From Euglena gracilis (Eukaryota > Euglenida > Euglenophyceae > Euglenales): a DNA stretch of 64,000 nt. The notes below the pieces were generated by a model. The model was given only the letters and a program-made list of their open reading frames with translations, was not told the origin of the DNA and did no database searches. The stretch covers positions 17,430,595 through 17,494,594 of the forward strand of contig CP154957.1 of NCBI GenBank assembly GCA_039621445.1. The letters run 5' to 3'. Made by a program: the position numbers and the translations under genes. Below are positions 21,421 through 35,400 of the stretch, in pieces (position 1 is the first letter of the stretch; each line of letters begins with the position of its first letter).

Positions 21421-23954
21421 GGTCAGTGTTGGGCCGTGGCGCTGCCATTGTGCCGGCCTGGTGTGTCACATGGAAAAGCTAGGGTCTGAGATTCTCATTC
21501 ACATCTTCTGGCAACCTGTGTTTCCCCGTTTGTGTTCACCACTTTCCATTTCCTTCCGGGTGCACTGCAAATTGTTTGGTGCAGTGTGGGAATTCCACGC
21601 TTTATCGTCCACCAAAATACTGCGGCGCCGTGCCGAGTCTGGCACCGGCTGTTCAGCATCGTTTGCCCCGACCCGACCGTGCCCATCTGATGGGTGCGAT
21701 GTCTCTGCGGGTTGTGCAACCGTCTCCCCTCCGTTTGTCCGCAACGTATGCCCAGGCCCCACCCCAATGGTTGATGGATAGCATTTTGGGTCGAACCAGT
21801 TTGAATGTGCGGAAAACTGGCCTCGGAACATTTGGCTTTTGGATTCTCAATTTAGGAGTGACAGAATGAGGGGTTTGATCTCGAGGGAAAGCAGCAGCGA
21901 GCATTCTTTTGGCGTAAAAGTGCCACTGGAATCACCATTTGACCTGTTACTGTAAGGTAGATTGTATGTGGGACAATTTTCGGCACAAAAGAGTTGAAAG
22001 TATTTTCTTAATGCTGGGCATTTATTGAGGTTTCAATAATTTCAACTGTCCGTTACAGTTTTTTCAACGCCCCCCCTCCCCCCCCCCCCCGATGGGAGCT
22101 TCAAACAGTTTCAGGATTCTCACACTCGAACGTTGGAGCTTGAACATCCTCCCATGGTGCTCCCCCACCCCGCGGCTCCAATCGAACCACCGAACCCTCC
22201 CCCTGGGGGGGTTAGTGCGTCGGGAAATTCCGATGGGTTCCCCCTATTTTCAGCACAAATCGTCGAAAGAAATTGGCCAAAAATTTAACCCCAACTGGAG
22301 CGCCCCCCCCCCCCCCCCAGGGGATGAGGGGTAATCCTGGAGGGGTGGGGGACCACCCCTCCCGCCGTCACTGAAATACGCCCTCCTCATTCGGTTTGAT
22401 TCAGTCTGGTGCAGTCCAGAGGATGGAACACATAGGTAACTTTACTAGCGTACCAAGCCATGTGTGCTAGGTGGGTCACTGGCCGCACCTCAGCACCAAT
22501 CTTTCGTTGTGCACTGTACTCCCCCCATTCCGTCCTCCCCATCGCAGTATGTGTTTGTGTCCCCCCAGAGCTCCTGCCTGGTTTCCCCACCCGTCGCCAT
22601 GGAGCTTGTCCATGTTGCCGCCATTTCGTGTCTCACGCAGGTTCCGGCCAACCCTCCGATACTGAATATCAATGACCGAACCCTGCTGTGCTGCATGCTG
22701 CCCTTGCCTGTTTCACAAATTGGTCGGCCAGTCCACCATTCTGCACAAAATGGCCAGAAGTTTATAATCATTGGGACCTACAATACACGGAAGTTGGCCC
22801 ATCATTTCCCCTGTCGTTCTTGCCAATCTTCCCTCCGCCCTTTGGAGTAGATCCCAAACGAAGGGGTTTTAACGTACAAACACGGTTGGGGATATTTGTC
22901 TCTATTTTACGGGAGAAAGGACATCAAAAGTTCGTCAGGATTCCATGCTGTAGGGGTACTCAAACCTCGGCTGATATCTGCCCCCCCCCACTCTCAAAAA
23001 AGCAAGAGATCAGGGCAAACATTAGTTTTCCAAGCACGCTCAAGGACATGTACATCGTTTCAGTTTTCGAAGCAAAATGTTGCCATACCCCCCCCAAATA
23101 ATAAACCCCCCCGGTTTATTATTTGGACATCCGAAGTCGGGGTCCAGGGGGGGGTTATTATTTGGGCAAAAATTTCGAAGTCAAAAATCGACCCGAAAAC
23201 CCCTCCACAGGCTCCAATGGTCACTTTTTTGGCATTTTTGGGCTTTTTTGAAAATTGGGTGCTTTTTTGGCATATTTTCTGCACCAATTTGATCCATTTT
23301 TGTGATTTTTTGCAACATTCCTGCTAATTTTTGACTCTTTTTTTCTTTGCCCTCACACCTGCCAGAGGGGGGGGTTTATTATTTGGGCGGCCGAAGTCGG
23401 TCCTCAGGGGGGGGGTTATTATTTGGGGGGGGGTTATTATTTTGGGGGGGGTTATTATTTGGGGGGGGTCGCTGAGCTCTTATCCCTTTATGGGTAAGAG
23501 CGAAGCTTACCACCGGCGAAACCCCCCCCCTCGACCCCCCCCCTCCCCCCCGGGTCGGGGCCACCAGGAGAACCGACGGATTATCACCATGATCCCGGCC
23601 CGGTTCCCGGAATTTTTTTTTCAGTCGCGAGCGACTGGATTTCTAGTTTCCGAATCACCTGGGTTTGACCCCCAACTCCCCGCCAGGCCCGAGTTATTCA
23701 CGCGCGAAGGGGTCCAAACTCGGTAGGATTTACCCCCTGGATAAGCCCCCCCCCCCTTTGGACTCTGCCATTTCGGCCAAAAAATGTCAATTTTCAAAAT
23801 ATCTCCAAAATGAAGCCAAATCAAAGGAAATGTCCGGAGACCAATTTGAAGCCCTTGGAACGCCCCATCTACTGGTATTTTGATTTCCCCGCAACTCCCC
23901 GCCTAGCCCGAGATACGGCCGTTTACGGCAGATGGCCGTTTTGTACACTTTTCC

Positions 23955-24830
23955 CACTGTTCGATTTGGCCGTTTTCGGGCGTTTTTCGACCCGCCAGCG
24001 CCCCGTTTTGGGCCGCCGACCCATTGATTTTGGGTCAAAACCGGGTCAAAAAAGTCGAAAAAAATCGAAAAAAATCGAAAAATTTTTTTTGCCCAAAACG
24101 ATGTTTTTTGGCCTCCCGGACCCGGAAAAACTGTTTTCGAGCCGAAAACGAGCGTTTTTCGACCCGCCAACGCCCCGTTTTGGGCCGCCGACCCATTGAC
24201 TTTGGGTCAAAACCGGGTCGAAAAAGTCGAAAAAAGTCGAAATTTTTTTTTTTTGCCCGAAACGATGTTTTTTGGCCTCCCGGACCCAGAAAAACTGTTT
24301 TTGAGCCAAAAACGAGCGTTTTTCGACCCGCCAGCGCCCCGTTTTGGGCCGCCGACCCATTGACTTTGGGTCAAAACCGGGTCAAAAAAGTCGAAAAAAA
24401 TCGAAAAATTTTTTTTGCCCGAAACGATGTTTTTTGGCCTCCCGGACCCAGAAAAACTGTTTTTGAGCCGAAAACGAGCGTTTTTCGACCCGCCAGCGCC
24501 CCGTTTTGGACCGCCGACCCATTGACTTTGGGTCAAAACCGGGTCGAAAAAGTCGAACAAAATCGATTTTTTTTTGTCCAAAACGATGTTTTTTGGCCTC
24601 CCGGACCCAGAAAAACTGTTTTTGAGCCGAAAACGAGCGTTTTTCGACCCGCCGGCGCCCCGTTTTGGGCCGCCGACCCATTGACTTTGGGTCAAAACCG
24701 GGTCAAAAAAGTCGAAAAAAATCGAAAAAAAATTTTTTGCCCGAAACGATGTTTTTGGGCCTCCCGGACCCGGAAAAACTGTTTTCGAGCCGAAAATGAG
24801 CGTTTTTCGACCCACCGGCGCCCTGTTTCT
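23955..24830 (+). repeat. ~160-bp tandem repeat, five to six units
   Basis: The phrase GCCCCGTTTTGGGCCGCCGA recurs near 24000, 24172, 24336, 24496 (variant) and 24657, spacing about 160-172 bp, with a decayed unit near 24820. Poly-A/T tracts vary in length between units. A 331-codon open frame through it is a repeat artefact. Confidence 0.9.
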
Positions 24831-27491
24831 GGCACAAAACCCATGGATTTCAGGCAAAAGAGCTCCATGGAGTGGGCCGGTATGTATGGAGGGGTCAATG
24901 AAGGGGTGGGTGCGCTCTTATTAAGAGCTCAGCACTATTCAAAACCTGGTTTACTGAAGGACTGGATAACATGTGTGCACACAGGGCACAGGGTTAAGGT
25001 CGGTTTAATTTTTTTTTGATGGGAGCCCGTCAATGCAGACGACTGATTGCTGCCTTCGCACTTCCCATCCCCTCCGTGGCTTTCCTGTGCATTTGCCCCC
25101 CCCCCGTCTGCTGCTGACCCCACCGGCCTCTGCCCCTGCGCTTGTACCTTTCCGCCCACTATCCTTGGGGTTCCGATGCCACCCTTGGGGCTTCGGCTCG
25201 CCCCTGCACACTCCCTTGTACTGGTAGTTTTTGTTTAATGTGGGTGAGGCAATGAATTTCAAAAAAATTCAACACAAATTTGACAGAAGTCTGTCAAACG
25301 CTCTGGGCTTCGGTTAAGTTTCATAGAATTTACATGTTTCATGATATGCGTGCAAACAAAGATCAGCCATATGAACTGAATAAGAATGCTGTATATGTGT
25401 GTCTTTAGATGTTACGAATACCTTGAATATTTTGTAGCACACAGATGCAGTATGGAGCAGCATTCACCAGAGAATTGGCTGCAGTGATGGTGTGTGAAGG
25501 GTAGCTGGGCAGCTGGTGTTATTTGGGAAATCGAAATTCTGATGCATGCACTCCCTCCAGAATATGGGGGAGTCCAGTTCAGGAAATTTCCGGAGTTCCC
25601 AAAGTAAGTTCCTGGTCTTGTTGCACTCCCAGGTTGTGGAAGAATTGTATCAGCTAGTAGTTTGCATTCCTTCAACAGTGTTTCCTGATGGATGGACTGG
25701 GATTGGCAAAACCCTCGCTCACCAAGGTCGGTTGGGGGTCTCCAACTCACGTTTTCCAGTGGCAGCTGACGGAAAGTCTACCAGTTCGCCCCTCCCTTGA
25801 TCTTCTGGGCCGGAATCACAAATGTGATCGTGTGCCTGCCTACGTGGGTCGGCGCCTCAGCCCCTCTCAGGGGCCACATTCATTCAGGGCTGCAACACGG
25901 ACCCAACAGCAAACTAGACCGGTTGTTCCCCCAGCCCCTCCCTCCCCGATCCAGAGGCAGTGCCTAATGGTCGGGACCAGGGTTCGCTGTACAGGGCTGA
26001 TCGGAGTGTGGGTGAGGGTCCCCCCTCCTGCACCAGAAGAATCCATACCCCAATACCCGGGGGGGGGGGATCCAGATCGACCCACAAGGCTGGGCAGGCA
26101 GCGGAGGTCACAATGAACATCTTTAGCAGGTTTAGGAAAGCCGTGTCCCATTTTTGCCCACAGGTTCAGCAATTTTGTTCGCCACGCAGATGATCAATTG
26201 TTTTGGCTATGTCCTTGTTTTCGGTCCCCCCCCCCCCCAACGTCCACGCCATTGGCTTACGACGAACTCTGGTCGGGACTGCTTGCCCCATATATACGAT
26301 GAATTCGATCCTGTACCATCCACTGCCACCCATGCAATTGCTCAACTCTGGTTGACAGTTTTGTTTGTTGAACGTTCACTGATTCCTGCTGGTCGATTCC
26401 ACTCCTTGCAAATGGAGGTTTGGGCCTTTTGTGTTGGTTGTGTTGTCTGTACATAAATTTGTGTGCCTGGAGTGATTGGGTGGGTGGGTGGGTGGGTGTG
26501 GTGTGACGGTTGTGTTGTGTTGTGCTGTGTTTTGTTCTGCTGTGTTGTGTTATGTTGTGTTGTGTGTATGCATGTGTGTGTACGCGTGTAAGTATGTATT
26601 TATTGTCCATGTGTGGGTCTGTATGAATGCATGGATATGTTCAGGTCTTTTATTCTGGATTTTTTTTTAAAAAAGGCAAAATGCTCCTCCACCGTGTTGC
26701 CTAGCAATTTGCATGCTGACTACCTGTGCGCAGCAGCCCCTACAGCTCTCATGGGCACTGCCTGGAGCTTTTCCACATGGAAAAGCAAAGGTGCCGATCC
26801 AGCTTCACCGTTGCATCAGCCGCCTCTGACCCCCCCCCCCCAAGCTGGTGGGGCCCCGCTATATGCACGCCACCGTGTTTCTTTCGGGGCAGAACGGGCC
26901 CAGACATAGGCTTTCTCCTGAATGGTATCCCTGGGGGATCGTTGTGCCGGCATCCCAGCTGAGGATGCTCTTTGTAGGTGGTACTCTCAGTGGGAGATTT
27001 CCATTCACCATACAGCTTCCTTCTGCTCTCGAAACCGAGCGTTCAAAATTGTGCGCGCTGAACACAGGGAATGCTGTGAAAGTTGGTTTTGTACGGGGGG
27101 AAGGGGGGGTCAGACCACCCACCCCTCCCCTGAGGGGGGGGGGAGTCCAGACCCCCCCTTCCGACCGTCCCCCGGGAACCCAAAAATTCTCCAGCACTTT
27201 GCACCGGAGAAGATGACATTTCTGGTGTTTTGGGCCTGCTTTCCAGGTCAAAAGAAATTGCACCTTCGCGCCCCCCCCCCCGGCCAAGCCCCTGTTGTCT
27301 GCGCATTTTTTCCCCGCTTTTTTTTCACGGAAGAGATCACGGGTTCCCGTAAACTTGTTCCAAATTTTTCTAGGGAAATTTCTGGGTTGGTTTCCACCCC
27401 GAAAAAACGACCCCGTTGACCCTGTTTTGGGCACTTAAGGCATTTTTCCGAATCAGGAATTGTCGGCTTTTGTTTTCGAAATTTTGTGTTT

Positions 27492-28588
27492 GGCGCATGT
27501 GCGCAATGTATAACTGTTGCACTTGGGCAATGTCCTTTCAAATAGCAAACAGCTGTATTTGAATGCGTAAGTGCTGTGGAGAAGGTGGCGGATTGAGGAG
27601 AATGGTAAGGGGGGTTGGAGCCCCGCTGTGCCAGAAGCTGGGTTGGTGATTTTGAATTATTCAGGCACAGGGGAGGGAGGGGAACATAAGACGAATCATG
27701 GGCGGTAGCCTGTGGAGCCTCAGTGACGTTGCACTGAGTGTTGGGTGTTGAGTTTTTTTGGGATGATGACAGGAAGACCTGTTCATGCTGAGCCATGTCC
27801 TCCATCTGCACATCGGTGTGATGTGGCTGTCTGGTGGGTTGCGAATTACCAGAAAAAGGTATGTCAGCATGTTTGCCCTTCTCCGCAGTTTTTGATGGAC
27901 CCTTTCGATTTCTCAATTCCAGTCGCTCATACCCAGAGTTGTGCGCTTCGAATCCTGGATAATAAAAGGGGGGTGGCAAGCTTTTTTAAAACACTTTTTT
28001 TGGGCGCCCAAAACTGTTTCCTCAGCTGTGATTCCCAGGGTTCATCTGGCACCTTGTTCTTTTCCAAAAATAAATTTTCCGGTTTGCAAAGGTTGGCTTG
28101 AAAGAAGGCCCCCTCAGGCATGCTGAACTGCGAAGCAAGTGGGAGGAACCTCCGGCACAGGCAGTTGGGCTCACAACGCATAGGTCAAGAGCCATCTGGG
28201 TATGAAGAAGTTGGTGGTTGTTTTCACACACACCAGGGACAGGGGGTTGGCTGCCTCCACCCACAGTGATAAAAATAAAAGAACAATTGGTCACTATTGC
28301 GCCAAAGTGCCATGGGCGCGCTTATGAAGAATAAAAGATTCAAGAGAAAAAATTGCGGCAAAGTGCAATAGAAATGCAATTCTGGAAATTTGTAAAAACA
28401 GCGTGGGAATTTTACCCAATTTCAAGACAACGTGACTGAGAGCAGGCTTCCGTCCACCGTTGTGCTCTATCCCCACTGGTGCACACACCACTCTACATAA
28501 TACTCTAATAAAAGTACATAATACTACCAGGGCCGTTTTCTCCCTCCGTTGTGAGATAAGTTTCAAGCAGTTATATTGCGCTTCGGTG
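27492..28588 (+). repeat. Long dispersed repeat, copy 2 (uninterrupted)
   Basis: Matches copy 1 from GCGCATGTGCGCAATGTAT through TTGCGCTTCGG with scattered substitutions and small indels; serves as the near-empty-site form for the insertions in copy 1. Ends are TTGCGC/GCGCAA-type inverted motifs. Confidence 0.8.
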
Positions 28589-28699
28589 CTCCTGAAACTG
28601 TGGTCTCGGTGTTCGAAAACAAAAAAATTTTGACATCGCGGTTCGGCGCAATTTTACAGTCGCTTTCAAAGGCCGCCTAAGCAGCTGAATACCTACCAA

Positions 28700-30330
28700 A
28701 CCCGTAAACGGTTTTCCTGGATTTGGCCTTTTAAACCCCTTTTGCAACAGTAAGACCCCTTGCGTCCCCCTGGGCAGGGTGTGAATGTACAACTTGCGAA
28801 AAGAAGTTTTACAGGAAACCATAATGTGAAGGATGTGCATGGTTTTCCGTTAACGCGGGGGTGGGGTGCTCTCGTTCTTGGTTCCCCTGATGGCAACCAC
28901 GCACCTGGACACCCCCCCCCCCGATGCTCTCCCTTTGACTTCTGGACTGGTAGGGCATTACACAGGAGCGGCAGAGTTCCAACAGCTAAAGGGGGGGATA
29001 TCGTTGCTGTGGGGGTGCTCATGAGGACTTTGTGCCATTTCTACAACTGTGCTCCTGGGAGCGGAGTCGACAACAGAGGCCAGAATGCCCCGTACTTTTT
29101 TTATCCGGGTCTGAGGCTGTTTTGAACTGCATTTACGAGTCCACCTAAAATGCCAAATAGGGGGTCTCCCAGAGGGGGAAGGACACATTCAGTCAGGAAA
29201 GTGGTTCTGGTGAGAGGGTTCCGATTTACTACCCACTCTGTGGAAGACACCTGCTCGGCACCACCATGTCAATCCATTTGATGCAATCAATTTTGGGCTC
29301 TCCTCATAAGAACCAAGACGTCTGCTGTCTTCAGGACCTGTGGAGTGGGAGGGGGAGCTCATCGAGACCTCACCCACCAGCTTGCATGACTGGTATACCA
29401 CAAGTTTCCCTGTTCACGGTTAATTGTAAACAACACACAAAGAGAGTTTTACGGAAAACCTAAAGTGCTCGGTTGAACAATGTTTATGGGAGACTGTAAA
29501 CAGGTGGATATCAGTGTTTTTTTTCATTTGTGATGACAAGGATGGTCTCCATCGTTGCCTCGGGCCTAGAAGTGGAGGGGCAAACCACGAGCTGGTACTT
29601 GCTCACCCACTGAAACTTCAGGTGATCTTATATAGCTGCCAAGGGAAGTTGTGCCCATTGCATTTTTCCAGCTTGTAGACATGTTGTCTTTTGTGTCTCT
29701 CATCCGATCATTTGTGGTGGACTGTGATTTGAAGAAAGAAGAGAGATGGTTCCTGAAAAAAGACCAATTTTTTCTGTCCATTTGACAGTGATCAAAAGAA
29801 GCACCCCATGAAATGACCCGATATCCTTTGAAACGCGTTGGCGACGATGCTGCAAAAAAAGACGTTTTTTTAAACCTGTTTGCGGCGATTAAACTTTGGT
29901 TTTTTGGGGGAGTTGTTAGTGACAACCCTGGGAGGCGGTTGCTCTGAGTGGCGTTTGCGCTGATGATTTCCAGTTGCCCTTGCCCTGCCACAGCTTGGCA
30001 CCAACACCAAACCAACATGGGCAAACCATGGCCCATTCCAGCTCTATTCCTGCAGAACATGAGGACCATTGCAAGAAGGGTGCACTGCTGGCATCAAATT
30101 TCAGAAAGCAAGTTTACAGAAACCCGTGAACATGTTCAGTCGCTGCATTGGACATATGTGTCGGAGGCTGGGTCAAAAAGGCGATCAGACTAACTCATGG
30201 GACAAGTGTCAGGTCCCATTCACAAACAAGAGGGGTGCAGCACAAGTTTGGGAAACTGTAAGCAAGTTCATGTTTACAGTATTACGTAACCTTCTGTCTT
30301 TGCATGCTTACAGAAAAACGTAAACCTCCT
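28700..30330 (+). repeat. Cluster of dispersed GTTTACxGxAAACC palindromes
   Basis: Short, non-tandem motifs such as CCGTAAACGG, GGTTTTCCGTTAAC, TTTTACGGAAAACC and ACAGAAAAACGTAAACC recur every 100-400 bp through otherwise ordinary sequence. Purpose unknown; they may be decayed ends of one element family. Confidence 0.55.
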
Positions 30331-31949
30331 TCCCCGCACGCTCTTTTCTTCAGGCCCCAAACGTTCACCCGAATTTGTAAAGTGTCGCCGGAGCGGAATA
30401 ATCCCAGAGCTATTTTTGGAACACTCCAGGAATTCAGGAAAATCGGGTCAAATCGTTTTTCGGGTGGGCAGACAGCCCGGGCGCGGGCAGGTGGGCAGGT
30501 CGGGGGGGGAGGGGGGCAGGATACAGACCCCCCCCCGGCTGACCCTTTTTGGCTGTGGGCAGTTCGACCCCAGCCTCTTCTTCCCCCCGCCCCTCGCACT
30601 GCCGCCCTCCCTCATCCCCCTGCCGCGAAACGTTTCCTCGTGTGCTCATGCTTCGTCGACACACAGGCACCAACCAGGGTTTGGCATCAACAGGTGTTTG
30701 GCTGTCCAGCGTTGGGGTTAAGGAATGGCGGTTAAGGGGTTCCTCTGCCGAAGGGGATCTTTGGGCAGATTTACCCCCAATGCTATGAAAAGATATGGTC
30801 CTGACCATATCTTTTGTGTTTGGGCCGAGCGTTACCATGGTTTGGACAAAAGTATGGGTGGGTTCGACCGCCCCTGAGGTCCTGAAAACAAACCTCTGAT
30901 CCCCAACAATTCAGATTTTTTTCCCGCTGATTTGGGGAGGGGCACATATTCCACCTGGCGATGTGCACCGACTCATTTAAAGCCAGGTGCTACGCACTGG
31001 GTTGTCATTTTGGTCACGATTGTTCTTTTGGCGAACAGATTCCTGGCAGTCCTCGGACAGAAGTCCAATCCTGGCCCCAACCTTCCCATGAAGTCATCCT
31101 TCTTGAGACCGGATCCGCATCCCGCCATCACCTCTGTATCCATACATATTTGTGCCTGCCGCGGTCCCTCTTTGGCTTGCTCAGGCACCTAAGTTTCCAA
31201 GGCTGCCCCTGCTACAGCTGGTCTTCTTTTTAATCTGCAACCTTTGATTCCACAAGGCATCCCAAATTTCCCGCTGCACATGAAACCATGGCAAGACGCA
31301 CCGCTCCGCGCTGTCAGCGGATGGTGTCCGGACTGCGCAGGATGCCTTCCTCCAGGGTGAGTGGCGTCGACCGAGTTGGTGGCGCCGGTCCCGTCGCCAA
31401 CTTTAACGGAATTGCAATTTGTGATGCCGGAGGTTTTTTCCCGAGACCCGCTCGGAGGATTCCAATGAATTCCATGGATTGCAATGAATTCCATGCCCCC
31501 CCCCCCAAGCCCCATCAGTCACGTCCAATGGTCTTGCAACCCACGGCGCCCCGGTGGGGGGGGGGGTTCCCGCCAACCCCAACACCCTGCCCCTTCCTTC
31601 CTATGTCCTATCACCGCTGCATTTCGCGGCTGCCTCCCCTCCCGGCCCCCTCATCAGGGGACGCTGCTCCTGGCTGCCTCCCTACCTCTTTGGTTCCAAG
31701 TCGCCAGGTTCTCGCCGGTGGCTGGCGGTGTTCTGGGCGATGGTCGAGTTTCTTGTGAGTGGGGGGAGGTGGAGTTACCTGACCGTACAAAAATGGACAG
31801 TCTTATAAGCAGCACCATGGTCAGGCGCATGCCTGGGCTCTGGGAGGCAGGGTTGGCCGTACCTTAAAGATCAACCCAGAGGGGGGGGGACGTGGGCATA
31901 TCCAAGCCAGCCTCAAATTTTTTTGGGATTTATGGACACAAAAAAAAAT

Positions 31950-32410
31950 AGGACCCCCCGAGGGGGTCCAGCCACCAGCCTTTCTCTTGCCTGCAGATTT
32001 TCCCAGCACTGGATCCCTCTCCCCCTATCAAGGATTTTTATTTATTTTGAAGCCTGGATTGTAGTCGATTTTTCGCTTTTGGGGTGCACAAATGGGTCAA
32101 AAATGGGCGAAAATGGGTCGGAAAAGGGCTGGCCAGGGCAAATATGGCGGTCAAAGAAATCGTTTTTTTTTTTTGCATAATTGGCGGTTTTTTGGGGATA
32201 GTTTTGAGATTTCGATTTTTTGGTGCCCGGTTCGATCCCCAGTCAGGCCCAGTTCCAGCCCAGGACCCTGTGGGAGGCGGGGGGGGGGGGGGGGAGCCAG
32301 CAGCCTTTTTCAGCCAGCCAGCCCAAATGTTCCACCCTCTGAGCGGGAACACCCCAGGGGGGGGGGTCGCTGGAAGACGCCCTGCACCGGACGCACCCCC
32401 TGCATACTCA
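31950..32410 (+). repeat. Dispersed family R2, copy 1
   Basis: Shares with 37050-37430 and 37750-38110 the order: GGGGTCCAGCCA, a core with GTGCACAAATGGGTCAAAAA, GGTGCCCGGTTCGA, CCAGCCCAGGACCCTGTGGG, then AGCCAGCAGCCTTTTT. No coding capacity. Confidence 0.65.
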
Positions 32411-35400
32411 GCGCCTTGCGTTGGAACCCAAAAACCTTGACCGACCACTCACACCTGAAAGTGGATCCCACGACCGAACTTTCGACCCACACCCAAGTCC
32501 GACTCGAACCTGTACCCCCTGACAAAAGCTGCCGGACCAAGACGGCAAAACCCAGCGAGACCGGGTTGGTCGTCATCGGCGCCCCCCCCCCCCCTCCAGT
32601 CCCGGTGGGCCGGGCCCTCCCCGCCCTCCGGAGAGCAGCGGTCCCCCCCCCCGACCCAGCTCGGTGCCCGCCCTGCCGCACCCTCCGGGTCGAGGCCCCC
32701 CTCAGCCCCCGTCCCGTCCTCCCCTCCTTCGTCCCCCTTCAGAAGGCCTGGGGGCGTCCATTTCCCAGGACCCAGCCGGGTGGTCGCTCCACCCCATGCT
32801 GGGTCTCCGGCCATGCAACGGCTGAAAGTCGCGACTCCCGCCGTGCTCCCACCTCAACGTGGCAGTGTTTGCAACCCAGAGCCGGAGCAAGGGGTCTTTT
32901 TTTGAAACCGACAGATTTTGGATCATGAATGCTGGTGCACCTCGGGCTTTGGCATTGGCGTTGGCTAATTTTGTATTTTGGATTTTGTCTGACCCCCCGG
33001 GGGATCTGACTGGTTTTTTTGACTGACAGGTTTTTGGCTCCAGCCCCCAAAGGGGGGGGGGTCAGTCAGCCCATGAGAGAATGATCCCAAAGTTGGTATT
33101 AATGCAATAGGTTTTAACACTCGGGAAAAACTTTGGTGGAACCAGTGGGGTCAAGCAAGGCCATACCATTACCCACCAATCCCCCAAGGAGGGCACTCCC
33201 CCTCCCCGGGGGGGGGGTCAGTTTTGGACCCCAGTGCCTGCTGACCACGCCAATTTCGCCTGAAAATGGTCATTTTCAGGCCCAGATGCCGAAGGCGCCG
33301 GGGGGGGGGGGTGCTGTAGCACTATTCACCCAAAAATCCGACCCCCCGGGAGGGGTCCAAAGTGCCCAATCCCTCTGCATGCCTTAAAAGGAATCCTGAG
33401 TGGGGGACAGGTTTCAAAAGTGAATGAATGGTTTCTTGAAGTTGAAAGTGACCTACTGTGGACAGGCACCCCATTACACAAGGCACCCCCCTCCACCCCC
33501 TGGGTTTGAAAAAAGAAGACCGGTCAATGGCCAGTCAATTTTGCCACCCGGGCCTAAATAGCTGAAATCCAATGGGTTTGGCCAAGAACTGCAAAGAAGT
33601 TTCTTACACCATCGGCTCTGATGCTACCATGCGAAAACAAGGAAACGAATGTTATGCATGCAGGGGAAGAGGGAAGCAAATTGCCAAGTTTGGAAAGAAT
33701 TTGCAGAACGGGAATCCTGCAAAATTTTTAATCGTCGTGCTAAATTCTCACCATATTTTTTGATTGCATTTTTCACAATTTTTCCATAACGTTAACAAAA
33801 TGGCGCCAATTTGGAGGGATTTTGAGTCAATTTTTTTGTGTTGTAATTCCCAATTTGATGTAATATAATTTGATTCACACAATTCCTGAATTCATTCATG
33901 CATCCCCAAAATATTGTGTTTTTCAGAATGCTTTAAAATTTCCCCTGATTTTTTGCCTGAAGCTGCCAAATATTTTATCGTTATTTTGGGCGCAACCACT
34001 GCATTTTCCAATTTTTTATTAATAATTTTCTAACTCCGAATTTAGCCCCCTCAATATGTCCTTGTCCTTCAAAAATAGAATTGGGCACCAATTGCATGCA
34101 CCCAAAGGGCGCCAATATCACGGCCTTGCAGGGGTACAATAGTACCCACTCTTGTATTCCAGTGTCTCGCTCACATAGCCGCTGGCACGAAGCACTCTGC
34201 TTCGGCTCGTGCTGTGGTTTGAGGGTTCGACTGGTCGTGAAATCAGACAGCATATTTTTCTGCTGTTGTGGTGGTGCACACGAGTTAGCTTTATTGTGTG
34301 GTGTTTGCTGAAAACGCTATTCCAATGATTTTCCTGCCACGCTGAAGGCAGGAATCTGTTGGTTTGTTGCGTTTTGGAATGCATCGCAATTCTCTCCCCG
34401 TGGCATCCCAAATCGCACGAGCCTGAAACCTCATTCCCTGCCATAGCGACTTCTTTACAACCCCCCTCCCCCAGCACTGACCGACAACGTAGCCAGGGCT
34501 TGACGAATGGACGGGTACAGTTTTGTCGATGGTCGGCACAGTTTTGCCACAGGTTTTCCGTGGCACATGATTGTTGAAAGCAAGGGGCATGTGTGTACTT
34601 GGGATGCATTTTGAGACTAAAATTTCTTCAATGCCAATGAAGCGTTTATTTTTGATGACACAATTCATCGCGTGAGATATGGATTCCTAAGGTGGGAGTC
34701 GCCTATGACTCCGGACCCAGCGCCATCCGTGGAGTATGATTGCTCGTGAATCTATTTGCAAGGCGTGTGAATTTATTGGGAAGTGACGTGAAAAAAGGAC
34801 GTAATAATTGAACTCCTTGTGGATAATGTCCCAGTTGCCTAAGAAAAAAATCAAGCAACCTTTTACAATGCCACAAGGTGACTGTATTCTCAGTGCATAC
34901 GTTTTTGTTTCCCAGGCTTGGCCTTTTCTTTGAGATTTTTCAGATCTCTCGTGTTGGTGTAATTGGCATTGCCACCCACGAGGAACTGGTGCATTTCGCA
35001 AAACGGGCAATTGTCCTCCCTGACCCCAACCCATCGCCCGTGAGTTATCCATCCCCTCCCCACAGCGAAGCCTGCTCGTGCTTGTGGTGTGCGGGACACG
35101 CCCCCATAAGTACAGCTCAGGGTTCTGCTAAGCAGTTGAATTTTGGTGCCCCGTGTTCTGTGTTGTGGGGGGGGGGGGCTACGCATCCCCAGAGAAATCG
35201 TTGTAGCATCAAATGTGGAATGTCGCATGACTCATTTCAAATATTTTTTGAATTATTTCAAATACCCACCATCCCATCATTGTCCCCCTGGGGCTGTGAG
35301 TGCAAGCACCTATAGTAAAAATCGCCTAAAAACAGCGTACAATAGCCTAAAATGATTTCAAACAGCCTGAATGGAGCAAATGGCAAATGGTTGTGTCTTC

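Noticed and set aside
24024-25019. 331-codon open frame, the second longest in the window
   Set aside because: It runs through the ~160-bp tandem array; unit lengths that keep frame make it open, the minus strand is equally open, and the translation is a repeat of the array with no domain.
25688-26193. Open frames of 80-140 codons around 25.7-26.2 kb
   Set aside because: Open on both strands, no motif, no paired splice sites, composition like surrounding repeats.
34180-34250. tRNA-like T-arm sequence (GGTTCGACT)
   Set aside because: No matching acceptor stem or anticodon arm could be drawn around it; no tRNA or rRNA gene is supported anywhere in the window.
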